Source: Lysobacter soli
Lineage (GTDB): Bacteria; Pseudomonadota; Gammaproteobacteria; Xanthomonadales; Xanthomonadaceae
Assembly (NCBI RefSeq): GCF_003382285.1
Contig: NZ_QTJR01000006.1
Coordinates: 124,001 to 188,000 of the forward strand
Direction of reading: 5' to 3'
DNA: 64,000 nt
The translations under genes were made by a program, and so were the position numbers. This document shows positions 9,180-18,811 of this stretch, one piece after another. The notes beneath the pieces were generated by a model, which searched no databases, was not told the origin of the DNA, and saw only the letters and a program-made list of their open reading frames with translations. Every line of letters starts with the position of its first letter. Position 1 is the first letter of the stretch.

Positions 9180-10076
9180 ATGTCCGAGGACGACAGTAGT
9201 AGCTTCCATTCGCCCGAGCACCCGGAAAAACGCGCCGATCGGCGCGGGCACGAAAAGCCCCGTTCCTGGCTCGAACGCATCAGCTCGGCGCTTTCCGGCG
9301 AACCGACCACCCGCGAAGACCTCGTCGAACTGCTGCGCGATGCGCAGGCCGACGGGCTGATCGCCGCCGACACGCTCCGCATGATGGAAGGCGCCATCGC
9401 GGTGTCCGACCTCACCGTGGGCGACGTGATGATTCCGCGCTCGCAGATGGTCTCGCTCCCGGCGGACGCCAAGTTCCTGGACCTGATGAAGCAGGTGGTC
9501 GAATCGGGCCACTCGCGCTTCCCGGTGCACGGCGAGGACAAGGACGAGATCCTCGGCGTATTGCTCGCGAAGGACCTGCTGCGCGGCGTGGTCGCCGACA
9601 ACGGCCCGGGCAGCATCCACGAACTGCTGCGCCCGGCGGTCCTGATCCCCGAATCCAAGCGCCTGAACGTGCTGCTGCGCGAGTTCCGCCAGTCGCGCAA
9701 CCACATGGCGATCGTGATCGACGAGCACGGCGGCGTTGCCGGCCTGGTGACGATCGAGGACGTGCTCGAACAGATCGTCGGCGAGATCGACGACGAACAC
9801 GACGACGCGGAAGACCCGAACGCGCTGATCGCCGCGCAGGCCGACGGCCAGTTCGTGGTGGACGCGCTGACGCCGATTTCCGACTTCAACGAACGCTTCG
9901 GTGCCGACTTCGATGACGACGAATACGACACCATCGGCGGGCTCGTCACGGCGGCCATCGGCCACCTGCCCGAAGCTGGCGAGGAGCTCACGCTGGGACG
10001 CTTCGTGTTCCGCGTCTCCGGCGCCGATGCGCGCCGCGTGCACGCCTTCCACGTCGGGGTGCTGGGTGACGCGTGA
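9180..10076 (+). CDS. corC: CorC/YbeX CBS-domain protein
   Basis: Cytoplasmic protein of 298 residues linked to Mg2+/Co2+ efflux and to ribosome maintenance. It has an acidic/charged N-terminus, two CBS domains (about residues 75-195; VGDVMIPRSQMVSL at the start, HGGVAGLVTIEDVLEQIVG at the end), and a C-terminal CorC_HlyC transporter-associated domain (TIGGLVTAAIGHLPEAGEEL). There are no membrane segments, which separates it from the HlyC/CNNM membrane forms. It is the third gene of the ybeZ-ybeY-ybeX block. Confidence 0.94.
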   Translation: MSEDDSSSFHSPEHPEKRADRRGHEKPRSWLERISSALSGEPTTREDLVELLRDAQADGLIAADTLRMMEGAIAVSDLTVGDVMIPRSQMVSLPADAKFLDLMKQVVESGHSRFPVHGEDKDEILGVLLAKDLLRGVVADNGPGSIHELLRPAVLIPESKRLNVLLREFRQSRNHMAIVIDEHGGVAGLVTIEDVLEQIVGEIDDEHDDAEDPNALIAAQADGQFVVDALTPISDFNERFGADFDDDEYDTIGGLVTAAIGHLPEAGEELTLGRFVFRVSGADARRVHAFHVGVLGDA

Positions 10077-10086
10077 GTCGGGCGCG

Positions 10087-11253
10087 ATGCGCCGCGTCTG
10101 TGCGCTGATCCTCCTGCTGCTGGCGTTCGTCGCCCTGCCCGCCTTCGCCGCCGCGCCGCGCATTGGCGTGGCGACGATGCAGCCGGGCGAGATTTTCTTC
10201 GAGCGCTTCGGCCACAACGCGATCGTCGTGGTCGATCCGGAAACGAACGAGGCGATTTCCTACAACTTCGGGTTCTTCGATCCGACCGAGAAGGATTTCG
10301 TCAGCCGCTTCGTGAAGGGCGACATGCGCTATCGCCTGGCGGCGCTGCCGTTCGAGCAGGACCTGATGCAATACCGCGAGGAAGGCCGCGGCGTGAGCAT
10401 CCAGTGGCTCGACCTGACCGACGCACAGGCGAGCGAGGTGGCCGCCGCGCTGGCGGAGAACGCGAAGCCGGAGAACGCGTTCTACAAGTACGAATACTTC
10501 GACGACAACTGCTCCACGCGCGTGCGCGACGCGCTCGACCGCGTGCTCGACGGTGGCCTGCGCCGGCAGATCGAAGGCCGCTCGCACGGCTCCACCGCGC
10601 GCAGCGAAGCCGTGCGACTCGCGTCGCCTGCGTGGTGGATGTGGCTGGGTTTCGACGTCGGGCTCGGTCCGTCCGCCGACCAGCCGATGCCGGTCTGGCG
10701 CGAGTCGTACGTGCCGATGCGCCTGGCCGCCGCGCTGCGCGAGGTGAAGAACAGCGACGGACGTCCGCTTGTGCTGGAAGAACAGGAAATCCTTCCGCAT
10801 CGACTTCCGCCCGAGCCGCAGGACGGCCCGGTGCGCTGGTGGCCCTGGGCGCTGGCCGGCATCGCGATCGGCATCGCCGCGGCGGTGGTGGGACGCTCGC
10901 GTCCGCGCGTGGTCGCCGCCGTCGCGCTGCCGTTCTGGATCCTCGCCGGCGTGCTCGGCGCGTTGATGCTGTTCCTCTGGTTCGGCACGCAGCACACCTA
11001 TGCGTGGGCGAACGCGAATCTCCTGCTGCTCAGCCCGTTGTGCTGGCTGCTGCTGCCCGGCGCGGTGCGCGTGCTGCGCGGGCGCGATCCGGGACGGTTC
11101 TTCCGCGGCGTGCTCGTCGCGGTGGCCGTCGGTGCGGTCGCGTCGCTGTTCGTGTACTGGCTGCCAGTGACGCCGCAACGCAACGTGCACTGGATCGCGC
11201 TGCTGCTGCCGATCCACCTCGGGCTCCTGCAGGCCTTCCGCGCTCGACGCTGA
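10087..11253 (+). CDS. DUF4105 exported/membrane protein
   Basis: Protein of 388 residues with a signal peptide (residues 1-24, cleavage near AFAAA), a periplasmic DUF4105 domain containing the family's DDNCSTRVRDALD motif near residue 140, and a C-terminal block of about four membrane helices from residue 258 onward. DUF4105 proteins have no firmly established activity; the conserved Asn-Cys-Ser/Thr motif could be catalytic. Start ATG 10087 is only 10 bp after corC, so it probably shares the operon. In enterobacteria this position downstream of ybeX is taken by lnt. Confidence 0.85.
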   Translation: MRRVCALILLLLAFVALPAFAAAPRIGVATMQPGEIFFERFGHNAIVVVDPETNEAISYNFGFFDPTEKDFVSRFVKGDMRYRLAALPFEQDLMQYREEGRGVSIQWLDLTDAQASEVAAALAENAKPENAFYKYEYFDDNCSTRVRDALDRVLDGGLRRQIEGRSHGSTARSEAVRLASPAWWMWLGFDVGLGPSADQPMPVWRESYVPMRLAAALREVKNSDGRPLVLEEQEILPHRLPPEPQDGPVRWWPWALAGIAIGIAAAVVGRSRPRVVAAVALPFWILAGVLGALMLFLWFGTQHTYAWANANLLLLSPLCWLLLPGAVRVLRGRDPGRFFRGVLVAVAVGAVASLFVYWLPVTPQRNVHWIALLLPIHLGLLQAFRARR

Positions 11254-11292
11254 GGGTTGCCGCGGCGGGCGTGCCGGGCGCAGGATTCGCGC

Positions 11293-12312
11293 ATGAGCAC
11301 GCCTGCCCCGACTCCGACGAAACACAACAGCCTCAACCCCCAGTGCGTGGTCAACTGCGCCGCCTACGGGCGTGGCGGCACGCGCCGTGAAATCAGCCTG
11401 GACGAGATCAGCGAAGTCCTCGCGAAGGACGACGACACCTTCGTCTGGGTCGGCGTGTACGAGCCCGAAGACGCCATCCTCGACAAGCTGCAGGAAGAGT
11501 TCGGCCTGCACGACCTCGCCATCGAGGACGCACGCAACGCGCACCAGCGTCCGAAGATCGAAACCTATGGCAACTCGCTCTTCATCGTCGTTCACACGGC
11601 GCAGAGCGTGGACAGCCACATCCGCTTCGGCGAGACGCACATCTTCGTCGGACCGCGCTACCTGGTGACGGTGCGGCATGGCGCATCCACCAGTTACGCA
11701 CCGGCGCGCGCCCGCTACGAGCGCGACGCGGACGACCTCGCGCATGGGCCCGGTGCGGCGCTCTACACGGTGCTCGACCTCATCGTCGACAACTTCCAGC
11801 CGATCGTGCAGGAGTTCAGCCAGGACCTGAACGAGCTGGAGCAGGACATCTTCGCCGAGGAATTCCGCAGCGAAACGGTCAAGCACCTGTACGACCTCAA
11901 GCGCGAACTCACGCGCCTGCGCATGGCCGTGTCGCCGCTGCAGGACATCCTCGGGCAGCTCGCGCGTGCGCGAACCAGCCTCATCGACGAGGAAAGCCAG
12001 CTGTATTTCCGCGACGTGCTCGACCACGCCGTGCGCCTCAACGAAACCACCGACACGCTGCGGGAAATGCTCACCGCGGCGATGAGCGTGAACCTGTCGC
12101 TGGTGACGATCCACCAGGGCGAGATCGTCAAGCGGCTGGCCGGCTGGGCCGCGCTGCTCGCCGCGCCGACCCTGATCACCAGCTGGTACGGCATGAACTT
12201 CACGCACATGCCGGAACTGGAAGGCCGCTGGAGCTACCCGGCGATGATCGTCCTGGTCGGCGTGGTCTGCGTTGTGCTCTACGCGTTGTTGCGGCGCGCC
12301 AAATGGCTGTAA
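11293..12312 (+). CDS. corA: CorA-family magnesium/cobalt channel
   Basis: Pentameric Mg2+ channel subunit, 339 residues. It has a long cytoplasmic N-terminal domain (alpha/beta then helical funnel) and two C-terminal membrane helices, about residues 278-297 and 312-332, with the selectivity signature YGMNF between them. The chain ends in a basic tail RRAKWL. ATG 11293 lies 39 bp after the DUF4105 gene. Together with corC upstream it makes a Mg2+-handling neighbourhood. Confidence 0.95.
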   Translation: MSTPAPTPTKHNSLNPQCVVNCAAYGRGGTRREISLDEISEVLAKDDDTFVWVGVYEPEDAILDKLQEEFGLHDLAIEDARNAHQRPKIETYGNSLFIVVHTAQSVDSHIRFGETHIFVGPRYLVTVRHGASTSYAPARARYERDADDLAHGPGAALYTVLDLIVDNFQPIVQEFSQDLNELEQDIFAEEFRSETVKHLYDLKRELTRLRMAVSPLQDILGQLARARTSLIDEESQLYFRDVLDHAVRLNETTDTLREMLTAAMSVNLSLVTIHQGEIVKRLAGWAALLAAPTLITSWYGMNFTHMPELEGRWSYPAMIVLVGVVCVVLYALLRRAKWL

Positions 12313-12425
12313 CTGCGCCCGGCGTCGCCTTGCTTAGACCAAAGTCGCAGGCGAGTTGACGCATTGCGCATTGACCCGGCGCCCGGCGCGGCGCGACCCT
12401 TCGGTGATCCTTCCGGAGGGGTGTC

Positions 12426-14486
12426 ATGAAATCTCTGTCTTGGCTTGGCTGGGCCGTCCTGGCGGTACTGGCGGCTTTCTGCATCGGCACCATCGCCCTG
12501 CATCGCGGCGAAACGATCAACGCGATCTGGCTGGTGGTCGCGGCGGTGGCGACCTTCACCGTCGCGTTCCGCTTCTACGGGCTGTACATCTCGCGCAACG
12601 CGCTGATGATCGACGGCTCGCGCGCGACGCCCGCATGGCGTCGCAACGACGGACTGGACTACGTCCCAACCGCCAAGAGCATCGTCTTCGGACACCACTT
12701 CGCCGCGATCGCCGGCGCCGGCCCGCTGGTCGGCCCCGTGCTCGCCGCGCAGATGGGTTATCTGCCCGGCACGCTGTGGATCCTGTTCGGCGTGGTCCTG
12801 GCCGGCGCGGTGCAGGACATGCTCGTGCTGTTCTTCTCCACGCGCCGCGATGGCCGCTCGCTGGGCGAGATGATCCGCGCCGAGATGGGCCCCGCCGCGG
12901 GCGTGATCTCGATGGTCGGCATCCTGATGATCATGGTCATCCTGCTGGCGGTGCTGGCGCTGGTCGTGGTGAAGGCGCTCGCGGAAAGTCCGTGGGGCAC
13001 GTTCACCGTGGCGATGACGATCCCGATCGCCATTCTGATGGGCCTGTACCTGCGCTACTTCCGCCCGGGTCGCATCATGGAAGTGTCGATCATCGGCTTC
13101 GTGCTGCTGATGCTGGCGATCTGGGGCGGCGGACTCGTCGCCGCGGATCCGACCTGGGGCCCGGTGTTCCACCTCAAGGGCACGACGCTGGCGTGGCTGA
13201 TGATCGCCTACGGCTTCGTCGCCTCGGTGCTGCCCGTGTGGTTCCTGCTGGCGCCGCGCGACTACCTGTCCACGTTCCTCAAGATCGGCACCGTGCTGAT
13301 CCTCGCGCTGGCGATCGTGGTCGCGATGCCCGACCTGCAGATGCCGGCGGTGACCAAGTTCGTCGACGGCACCGGCCCGGTGTTCTCGGGCAAGCTGTTC
13401 CCGTTCCTCTTCATCACCATCGCCTGCGGCGCGGTGTCGGGCTTCCACTCGCTGATCAGCTCGGGCACGACGCCGAAGATGATCGCAAGCGAGCGCGACA
13501 TCCCGATGGTCGGCTACGGCGGCATGCTGATGGAAGCCTTCGTCGCGATCATGGCGCTGATCGCCGCCTGCGTGCTGCAGCCGGGCATCTACTTCGCGAT
13601 GAACTCGCCCGCCGCGCTGATCGGCACGACGGCCGAATCGGCCGCGGCCGCGATCTCCAGCTGGGGCTTCGTGCTCACGCCCGACATCCTGACCGCGACG
13701 GCGAAGGAAATTGGCGAGCAGACCATCCTCTCGCGCACCGGCGGCGCGCCGACGCTCGCGGTGGGCATGGCGCAGATTCTGCACGGGTTGATCCCGGGCG
13801 AAGGGATGATGGCCTTCTGGTACCACTACGCGATCCTGTTCGAAGCGCTGTTCATCCTGACGACGGTCGACGCCGGCACGCGCGTGGCGCGCTTCATGAT
13901 CCAGGAACTCGTGGGCCTGGCGTACGAGCCGTTCAAGCAGACCGAGAGCTGGGTCAGCAACGTGGTGTGCACGCTGATCGCCGTGAGCCTGTGGGGCTAT
14001 TTCCTCTACCAGGGCGTGGTCGATCCGCTCGGCGGCATCAACACGCTGTGGCCGCTGTTCGGCATAGCCAACCAGATGCTCGCGGGCATAGCGCTGGTGT
14101 TCTGCAGCGTGGTGATGGTGAAGATGAAGCGCGAGAAGTTCCTGTGGATCCCGCTGATCCCGACGGCGTGGCTGCTGATCTGCACGCTCAGCGCGGGCTG
14201 GCAGAAGCTGTTCCACCCCGATCCGAAGATCGGCTTCATCGCCAACGCCCGCAAGTTCGCCGACGCCGCCGCGCGCGGCGAGGTGCTCGCGCCGGCCAAG
14301 TCGATGGACGACATGTCGCGCGTGATCTTCAACAACTACCTCGACGCCGCGCTGTGCGGATTGTTCGTCGCGGTGGTGGTGGCGACGGTGCTGTTCGGCC
14401 TGCGTGCCGCACTGGCCGCGCGTCGCACCAACCTCCCGACGGCGAAGGAGTCGGACTATGTCGCGCTCGATGCCATCGCCCGCTGA
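12426..14486 (+). CDS. cstA: Carbon starvation protein CstA (pyruvate/peptide transporter)
   Basis: Polytopic inner-membrane transporter, 686 residues and roughly 16-18 hydrophobic segments. CstA-family proteins import pyruvate and have also been linked to peptide uptake in starvation. The conserved stretches [18 protein letters not shown] (residues 86-104) and [16 protein letters not shown] are present. ATG 12426 has GGAGG about 8 bp upstream. The next gene encodes the YjiX/YbdD partner and overlaps the 3' end of cstA by 29 bp. Confidence 0.95.
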   Translation: MKSLSWLGWAVLAVLAAFCIGTIALHRGETINAIWLVVAAVATFTVAFRFYGLYISRNALMIDGSRATPAWRRNDGLDYVPTAKSIVFGHHFAAIAGAGPLVGPVLAAQMGYLPGTLWILFGVVLAGAVQDMLVLFFSTRRDGRSLGEMIRAEMGPAAGVISMVGILMIMVILLAVLALVVVKALAESPWGTFTVAMTIPIAILMGLYLRYFRPGRIMEVSIIGFVLLMLAIWGGGLVAADPTWGPVFHLKGTTLAWLMIAYGFVASVLPVWFLLAPRDYLSTFLKIGTVLILALAIVVAMPDLQMPAVTKFVDGTGPVFSGKLFPFLFITIACGAVSGFHSLISSGTTPKMIASERDIPMVGYGGMLMEAFVAIMALIAACVLQPGIYFAMNSPAALIGTTAESAAAAISSWGFVLTPDILTATAKEIGEQTILSRTGGAPTLAVGMAQILHGLIPGEGMMAFWYHYAILFEALFILTTVDAGTRVARFMIQELVGLAYEPFKQTESWVSNVVCTLIAVSLWGYFLYQGVVDPLGGINTLWPLFGIANQMLAGIALVFCSVVMVKMKREKFLWIPLIPTAWLLICTLSAGWQKLFHPDPKIGFIANARKFADAAARGEVLAPAKSMDDMSRVIFNNYLDAALCGLFVAVVVATVLFGLRAALAARRTNLPTAKESDYVALDAIAR

Positions 14487-14721
14487 TCGTTCCGTGGACC
14501 GTCCCGCCGCGCGCGCCCTGCGCGTGGCGTCGGGCCTGCTCGTACGCTGGTGGCGTGCGAGCTGCCAGACCGCCCGCCTGGCCATCGGCATTCCCGACTA
14601 CGACGTGTACGTCGCGCACGTGCGACGCACGCATCCCGATCGCGAACCGATGACGCGCGAGGAGTTCTTCCGCGAGCGCATGGAAGCGCGCTACGGCAAG
14701 GGCAGCAGTCGCTGTTGTTGA
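14458..14721 (+). CDS. YbdD/YjiX family small protein
   Basis: Small basic protein of 87 residues that accompanies CstA-type transporters; the YbdD/YjiX family is needed for pyruvate transport by BtsT/CstA homologues. The conserved core is seen as [29 protein letters not shown], here given in part: [13 protein letters not shown] and [10 protein letters not shown]. Start ATG 14458 lies inside the cstA end with GAAGGAG just upstream. A strong terminator follows 17 bp after the stop. Confidence 0.9.
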   Translation: MSRSMPSPADRSVDRPAARALRVASGLLVRWWRASCQTARLAIGIPDYDVYVAHVRRTHPDREPMTREEFFRERMEARYGKGSSRCC

Positions 14722-14738
14722 GGCTGAAGCATGAAAGA

Positions 14739-14770
14739 GAAAAGGCGCCCATTGGGCGCCTTTTCTTTTT
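14739..14770 (+). terminator. Rho-independent terminator after cstA-yjiX
   Basis: Stem GGCGCCC/GGGCGCC with ATT loop, flanked by an A-run on the left and TTTTCTTTTT on the right. It can act in both directions, for the plus-strand cstA operon and for the minus-strand gene ending at 14788. Confidence 0.9.
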
Positions 14771-14787
14771 GTGGACCGACTGGGCAA

Positions 14788-15012
14788 TCAGGGATCCAGC
14801 GGCCGGTTACGGCTCCAATGAACGAGTTCCCACGCGCCGCCGGCGATCAATCCGACCAAGCCGATGAAGGCCGCCATCGCCGCCGCATCGGGCGTGCTGC
14901 CCGCGATCCGGTACACCGCCAGCGCGAGTACGACGCACACCGCAAGCGGCGCGAAGAAACGCCAGTGCTCAAGCAGACCGAGCCAACTGTCGGGGTCGAG
15001 AGGATTGAACAT
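14788..15012 (-). CDS. Small two-helix membrane protein, unknown function
   Basis: Hypothetical protein of 74 residues with two membrane segments (about residues 20-36, FFAPLAVCVVLALAVYRI, and 44-62). Start chosen at ATG 15012 because GGGGAAG lies just upstream; an in-frame ATG at 15033 is possible. It follows the DUF819 gene by 28 bp on the same strand and probably shares its transcript. No family recognised. Confidence 0.6.
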   Translation of the reverse strand: MFNPLDPDSWLGLLEHWRFFAPLAVCVVLALAVYRIAGSTPDAAAMAAFIGLVGLIAGGAWELVHWSRNRPLDP

Positions 15013-15040
15013 CGTCTTCCCCGAACGCACCATCGCTTCG

Positions 15041-16282
15041 TCAGTGCGCCAGCGACCGCAGCACCAGCCCCATCGCATACGCCAGCCCGGTGCCTGTTGC
15101 GTAACCCAGCGTGCCTAGAAGTGCGCCGACCGGCGCGAGGGCCGGATGGAAGGCGGAGGCGACGACCGGCGCCGACGCAGGACCGCCGATGTTGCTTTGC
15201 GAGCCGATCGCGAAATAGAAGAACGGCACCTTCAGCAGGCGCCCGACCAGCCACAGCATCAGGATGTGGAAACCGAGCCACACCAGGCCCAGTAGGTACA
15301 GCCACGGGCGGTCGAACAGCGCCAGGATGTCCATCTGCATGCCGATGGCGGCGATCAGGAAATACAGCAGCAGCGTGCCGATGTTCGACGCGCCGGCGCC
15401 TTCCAGCGTGCGCGCGCGCGTGAAGCTCAGGCCCAGGCCGACGAAGGTGGAGATCAGCACCACCCACACGAACGGCTCGTGCAGGCTCACCGAGCGCGCC
15501 CAAGAGACATTCGCGCCGAACCACGTTGAGAGCGGCGCGGCTAGAAAGTGCGCGAGGCCGACGGTGCCGAACGCGATGCCGACGATGACCATAAGGTCGG
15601 TGAGCGTCGGCACGCGGCTGTGCTCGGCCTTGAACGCGGCGAGCTTGTCCTTGAGTTCGTCAATGGCGCGCGTGTCGGCGCCGCTGCGCGCGTCGATTGC
15701 CGCCGAGCGTCCGGCGAGGAAGATCAGGATCGCCATCCACACGTACCCGACGCCGACGTCGACCACCGCGAACTGCCCGAACGTCGTCGCGTCGACCTGG
15801 AAGATTTCCTTCATCGCGAGCATGTTCGCGCCGCCGCCGGTCCAGCTGCCGGCCAGCGCCGTCATGCCGGCCCACGTGTCGCCCGCGACCGTTTCCGGAT
15901 GCACCGCCTGGAACAGCAGGAACGCGAGGATGCCGCCGGCGACCACGCTGAGCGACGCGGTGACGTACATCGCCACCAGCTTCGGGCCCAACCGCATCAC
16001 TGCCTTCAGGTCGATGGACAGCGTCAGCAGCACCAGCGCGGCGGGCAGCAGCACGCGGCTGGCAACGGGGTTGTAGAGCTTGCTGTGTTCGCCGTCGATG
16101 ACGCCGAAGGTGTTGAACAGCCCCGGGATCAGGTAGCACAGCAGCAGCGCGGGAACGATCGAATAGAACTTGCGGAACGAGGCGAGCGACGAGGTCCAGA
16201 ACACCGCGCCGAGCGTGGCGGCGATCAGCCCCAGTATCACGATGTCGTTGGTGATCAGCGCGGTACTGGGAGCTGGCGGCAT
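15041..16282 (-). CDS. DUF819 family membrane protein
   Basis: Inner-membrane protein of 413 residues with ten or more hydrophobic segments, of the YjcL/DUF819 family. Its fold is related to sodium/solute carriers but no substrate is established. Typical family motifs seen: AGSWTGGGANMLAM (a Gly-rich broken helix) and GSQSNIGGPASAPVVA in the second half, which together suggest inverted repeats. ATG 16282 is preferred; ATG 16309 adds nine residues. A cytoplasmic loop around residues 200-235 is highly charged. Confidence 0.85.
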   Translation of the reverse strand: MPPAPSTALITNDIVILGLIAATLGAVFWTSSLASFRKFYSIVPALLLCYLIPGLFNTFGVIDGEHSKLYNPVASRVLLPAALVLLTLSIDLKAVMRLGPKLVAMYVTASLSVVAGGILAFLLFQAVHPETVAGDTWAGMTALAGSWTGGGANMLAMKEIFQVDATTFGQFAVVDVGVGYVWMAILIFLAGRSAAIDARSGADTRAIDELKDKLAAFKAEHSRVPTLTDLMVIVGIAFGTVGLAHFLAAPLSTWFGANVSWARSVSLHEPFVWVVLISTFVGLGLSFTRARTLEGAGASNIGTLLLYFLIAAIGMQMDILALFDRPWLYLLGLVWLGFHILMLWLVGRLLKVPFFYFAIGSQSNIGGPASAPVVASAFHPALAPVGALLGTLGYATGTGLAYAMGLVLRSLAH

Positions 16283-16391
16283 GCGGACGGATCGCCTTGA
16301 GTGATGCACCGGAGGTTATCAGGCAGGGCGGTCGGCGGACAGGCATCTCGCCTTGCCGCCTTTGCCCATCGTGCCGGGCGGGCAGAGGGCA

Positions 16392-18296
16392 TCAGAAGGG
16401 AAGTCTTGAGTACGCGAAATGCTGGCGTGGATGCAGGTAGCTCCAGGCCATCTCCCGGCGCCTGCTTATGGCTGCGACGACATCGCTGACGCTGACGTCG
16501 CCATCGTCGAAGGTGCCCGGCGCTTCGTCGCTGGCCAGCGGTACCTCCAGATACCGCTTCGTTTTCTCCGCATCGGGCGTCCGGTCGTAGATGCCCAGCT
16601 TCCTGCGCTCAAGCGGGGTCAGCGGATCGGTGGGCGGCATTCGCGGGCCGTGCTGGCTGGAGCCGCCGGGGTCCATCCATTGCGCCGGCGCCTGCGAGCG
16701 GTATTTCTCGTACTCAACCAGCGCTTGCCGGTACGCCGCGTCCCGCTCCTTCAAGCGATCGTGGATCTTTTTGTGGTCGTAGTAGCTCAACGGGTCGACG
16801 ATGGTGAATCCGGCACGCGAGTCGTGCACGTAGCGGTCGAAAAAGTCCAGCACGGTCTGGCCGCCGCGCGATTGAATGCGGTCAAGCCCCTGCCAGTAGC
16901 GCCGGTAGAAGTTCAGGCCGGTGCTGTCCACGGGCTGCACGGGCATGGGGCGGTCGGTCGCCCGCAGCGCCTGATTCTGCATGTCGACGCGCTCGTCTTG
17001 CTGCAACTTCTGAATGTAGTGCCTGAACTGGTCGTTGGCCTGCACCAGGTTGATCCGGTCCTGCGCGGAGATGTGCTTCATGCAGTCCATCCGCGAAAAC
17101 GCCTTCTCGTCCAGCACCGACCTCCGCCAATGCAGGTATTGATGCAGGTGGCGCTGGTACTGGCGGATGGCGGGAAGCGATTTGCCCTCCAGCGCGACGG
17201 AGCGCACGTAGTGATCGTAGTGAGCGCGCAGGTCGCTGCTTATGGCGAAGTCTTCCTCCAGACGCGCCTCGGCAAGCTTCTCACGACTGCGTAGCGCCAC
17301 ACCGGCCTTGAGCGCGCGCTCGTACATGTCGTTCAGGGCGATCTGCGACAGGACCTCGCCTCGTTCACGTCCGCCCTTGCCCTGATCGCCTGCGCCGTAG
17401 CCACCCCCCACGTCCGAATGCATGCCGGGGTACACCACTTCGATGCAGTTGGACGGATAGCGGCCGTCCTTGCCCAGCACCAGGTCGACTGGAAACGAAT
17501 TGCGCCCTTCATGGCCCGCCACGAAGTGCACGCATTGCTCGACCTGCGGCGGAATCACCAGCAGATCCCGGTTTCCCCAGGCGAAGTGCCCGTCAAAGAA
17601 TCCCGGGAACGAATCGGCTGGCCCCACCGAAGCGACGGTATCGAACAGGCCCAGAAAGCGGATTCGCAGCGGGACGCCACAGAAGGACCGGCCGTTTGGA
17701 CTGAAATGCTTCAGAAGCTGGTTGAGGAACGAACGGGCCTCCGTGGCGCCGCGCGAGAAGCCAAACACGTCCAGCACGATTTCCTCGATGCGCGGCGCGT
17801 TTCGACGTTGGGCCGATTGCGCGACCAGCGAGGTGAGGCGACGGTTCCATGAGCGGTAGTTTGCTTCGTCTTTTAGGGCCTTCGGAATATCGGCATCAGC
17901 AACTATGAAGGTTTTTGTCAACGCGTAAGCCACACGATTGACGATGCTCAGCACCGCATACCGGATCCGCTCGGACCCCATGGCCCCCATCGACCCGCCG
18001 TACTCATGCGGAACTGCCTCGCCGATTTCCTTGAAGGGCGTACCCACGCCGGGAACATAGATGGCATTCAGGCCGTTGATTGGCTCCTTGAGAGCCGCCT
18101 TGTACAGCCGCGCCACATTGCTGTGCGAATACCCTCCGTCCGCGCGGTCGTCCAAATACAGGTTATTGCCCGTGCCGTCGAAGTAGATCCCGAACTTCAG
18201 GCTCAGCTTGCACTCACCGTTCCTGCAGATCAGTACACGCCCCGGCTTGGCCACCGTCGCCGGCGCCTCTTTCGGCGTGTAGGCGACATTGCTCAT
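16392..18296 (-). CDS. DUF2235 alpha/beta-hydrolase, probable T6SS lipase effector (Tle1-type)
   Basis: Protein of 634 residues with the DUF2235 fold found in Tle1 phospholipase effectors of type VI secretion. Seen motifs are YFDGTGNN (38-45), nucleophile GFSRG with Ser181, LGLFDTV with Asp219, and HSDVGGGY with His293: a complete Ser-Asp-His set. The C-terminal half (300-634) is charged and helical without membrane segments, and ends at SRLPF. There is no signal peptide, as expected for a T6SS cargo. Its ATG overlaps the stop of the upstream DUF3304 lipoprotein gene (ATGA), a linkage of effector and putative immunity. VgrG and a DUF4123 chaperone lie upstream on the same strand. Effector role is inferred from family and context. 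Confidence 0.85.
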   Translation of the reverse strand: MSNVAYTPKEAPATVAKPGRVLICRNGECKLSLKFGIYFDGTGNNLYLDDRADGGYSHSNVARLYKAALKEPINGLNAIYVPGVGTPFKEIGEAVPHEYGGSMGAMGSERIRYAVLSIVNRVAYALTKTFIVADADIPKALKDEANYRSWNRRLTSLVAQSAQRRNAPRIEEIVLDVFGFSRGATEARSFLNQLLKHFSPNGRSFCGVPLRIRFLGLFDTVASVGPADSFPGFFDGHFAWGNRDLLVIPPQVEQCVHFVAGHEGRNSFPVDLVLGKDGRYPSNCIEVVYPGMHSDVGGGYGAGDQGKGGRERGEVLSQIALNDMYERALKAGVALRSREKLAEARLEEDFAISSDLRAHYDHYVRSVALEGKSLPAIRQYQRHLHQYLHWRRSVLDEKAFSRMDCMKHISAQDRINLVQANDQFRHYIQKLQQDERVDMQNQALRATDRPMPVQPVDSTGLNFYRRYWQGLDRIQSRGGQTVLDFFDRYVHDSRAGFTIVDPLSYYDHKKIHDRLKERDAAYRQALVEYEKYRSQAPAQWMDPGGSSQHGPRMPPTDPLTPLERRKLGIYDRTPDAEKTKRYLEVPLASDEAPGTFDDGDVSVSDVVAAISRRREMAWSYLHPRQHFAYSRLPF

Positions 18297-18811
18297 TGCG
18301 TTTGCTCCTTGCCCTTCGGCGGCATATGGAAGAAATCCTTGGTGGGAAGATCGGGTCCGGGATAGGCGGGATGTCCGGGGCCGACCATGCTTGGGATGAT
18401 CAGTACCTCATCGTCCGAAAGTAGATGCAGCCAAGTTCCGCCAACCCTCTCGTACTTCTGGATCGGCACGACCTTCTCGGTCCAACGGCAGGCTTCTTCA
18501 TCCGGGACGGGATGATTTCGATCGAACCGATCGCAACGCTCCCACCTCACCACGGCGGTCAATCCGGGACGCCAGCGATATGGCAGCGAAATACCGCCCG
18601 CCACGATGCCGCCTCCCATGCTCGCTTCACCCACCCACGTCCCATCGACGAACACATTGCGCACGAACGTGTCGCTGGGATCGTGATCCATCGCGGTGAC
18701 GGAACTGCCGAACGTCGCATCGGGATCGGGCTGCTTCGGCGCGCACGCGACCAACGCCAGCGCGAATAACGCCACGCCCGCTGTTGCGAACCATCGCGAA
18801 CGTCGCGCCAT
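18293..18811 (-). CDS. DUF3304 lipoprotein, probable Tle1 immunity protein (copy A)
   Basis: Lipoprotein of 172 residues with a hydrophobic signal and lipobox LVACAP (Cys at about residue 23). The DUF3304 pattern is clear: a DGTWVG segment, GGISLPYRWRPGLTAVVRWE, WTEKVVPIQKY and an aromatic, Pro-rich end. DUF3304 lipoproteins recur beside Tle1-type lipases and act, in studied cases, as periplasmic immunity proteins. The frame is open upstream without a stop into a 60-codon copy of the effector N-terminus (18812-18991), so translation might begin at 18991 and bury the signal peptide. ATG 18811 has no good ribosome binding site. It is coupled to the effector gene by ATGA. Confidence 0.8.
   Translation of the reverse strand: MARRSRWFATAGVALFALALVACAPKQPDPDATFGSSVTAMDHDPSDTFVRNVFVDGTWVGEASMGGGIVAGGISLPYRWRPGLTAVVRWERCDRFDRNHPVPDEEACRWTEKVVPIQKYERVGGTWLHLLSDDEVLIIPSMVGPGHPAYPGPDLPTKDFFHMPPKGKEQTQ

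Noticed and set aside
12279-14591. Open frame of 770 codons opposite cstA
   Set aside because: Antisense to a membrane protein with clear CstA motifs; composition is typical of a GC-rich shadow.
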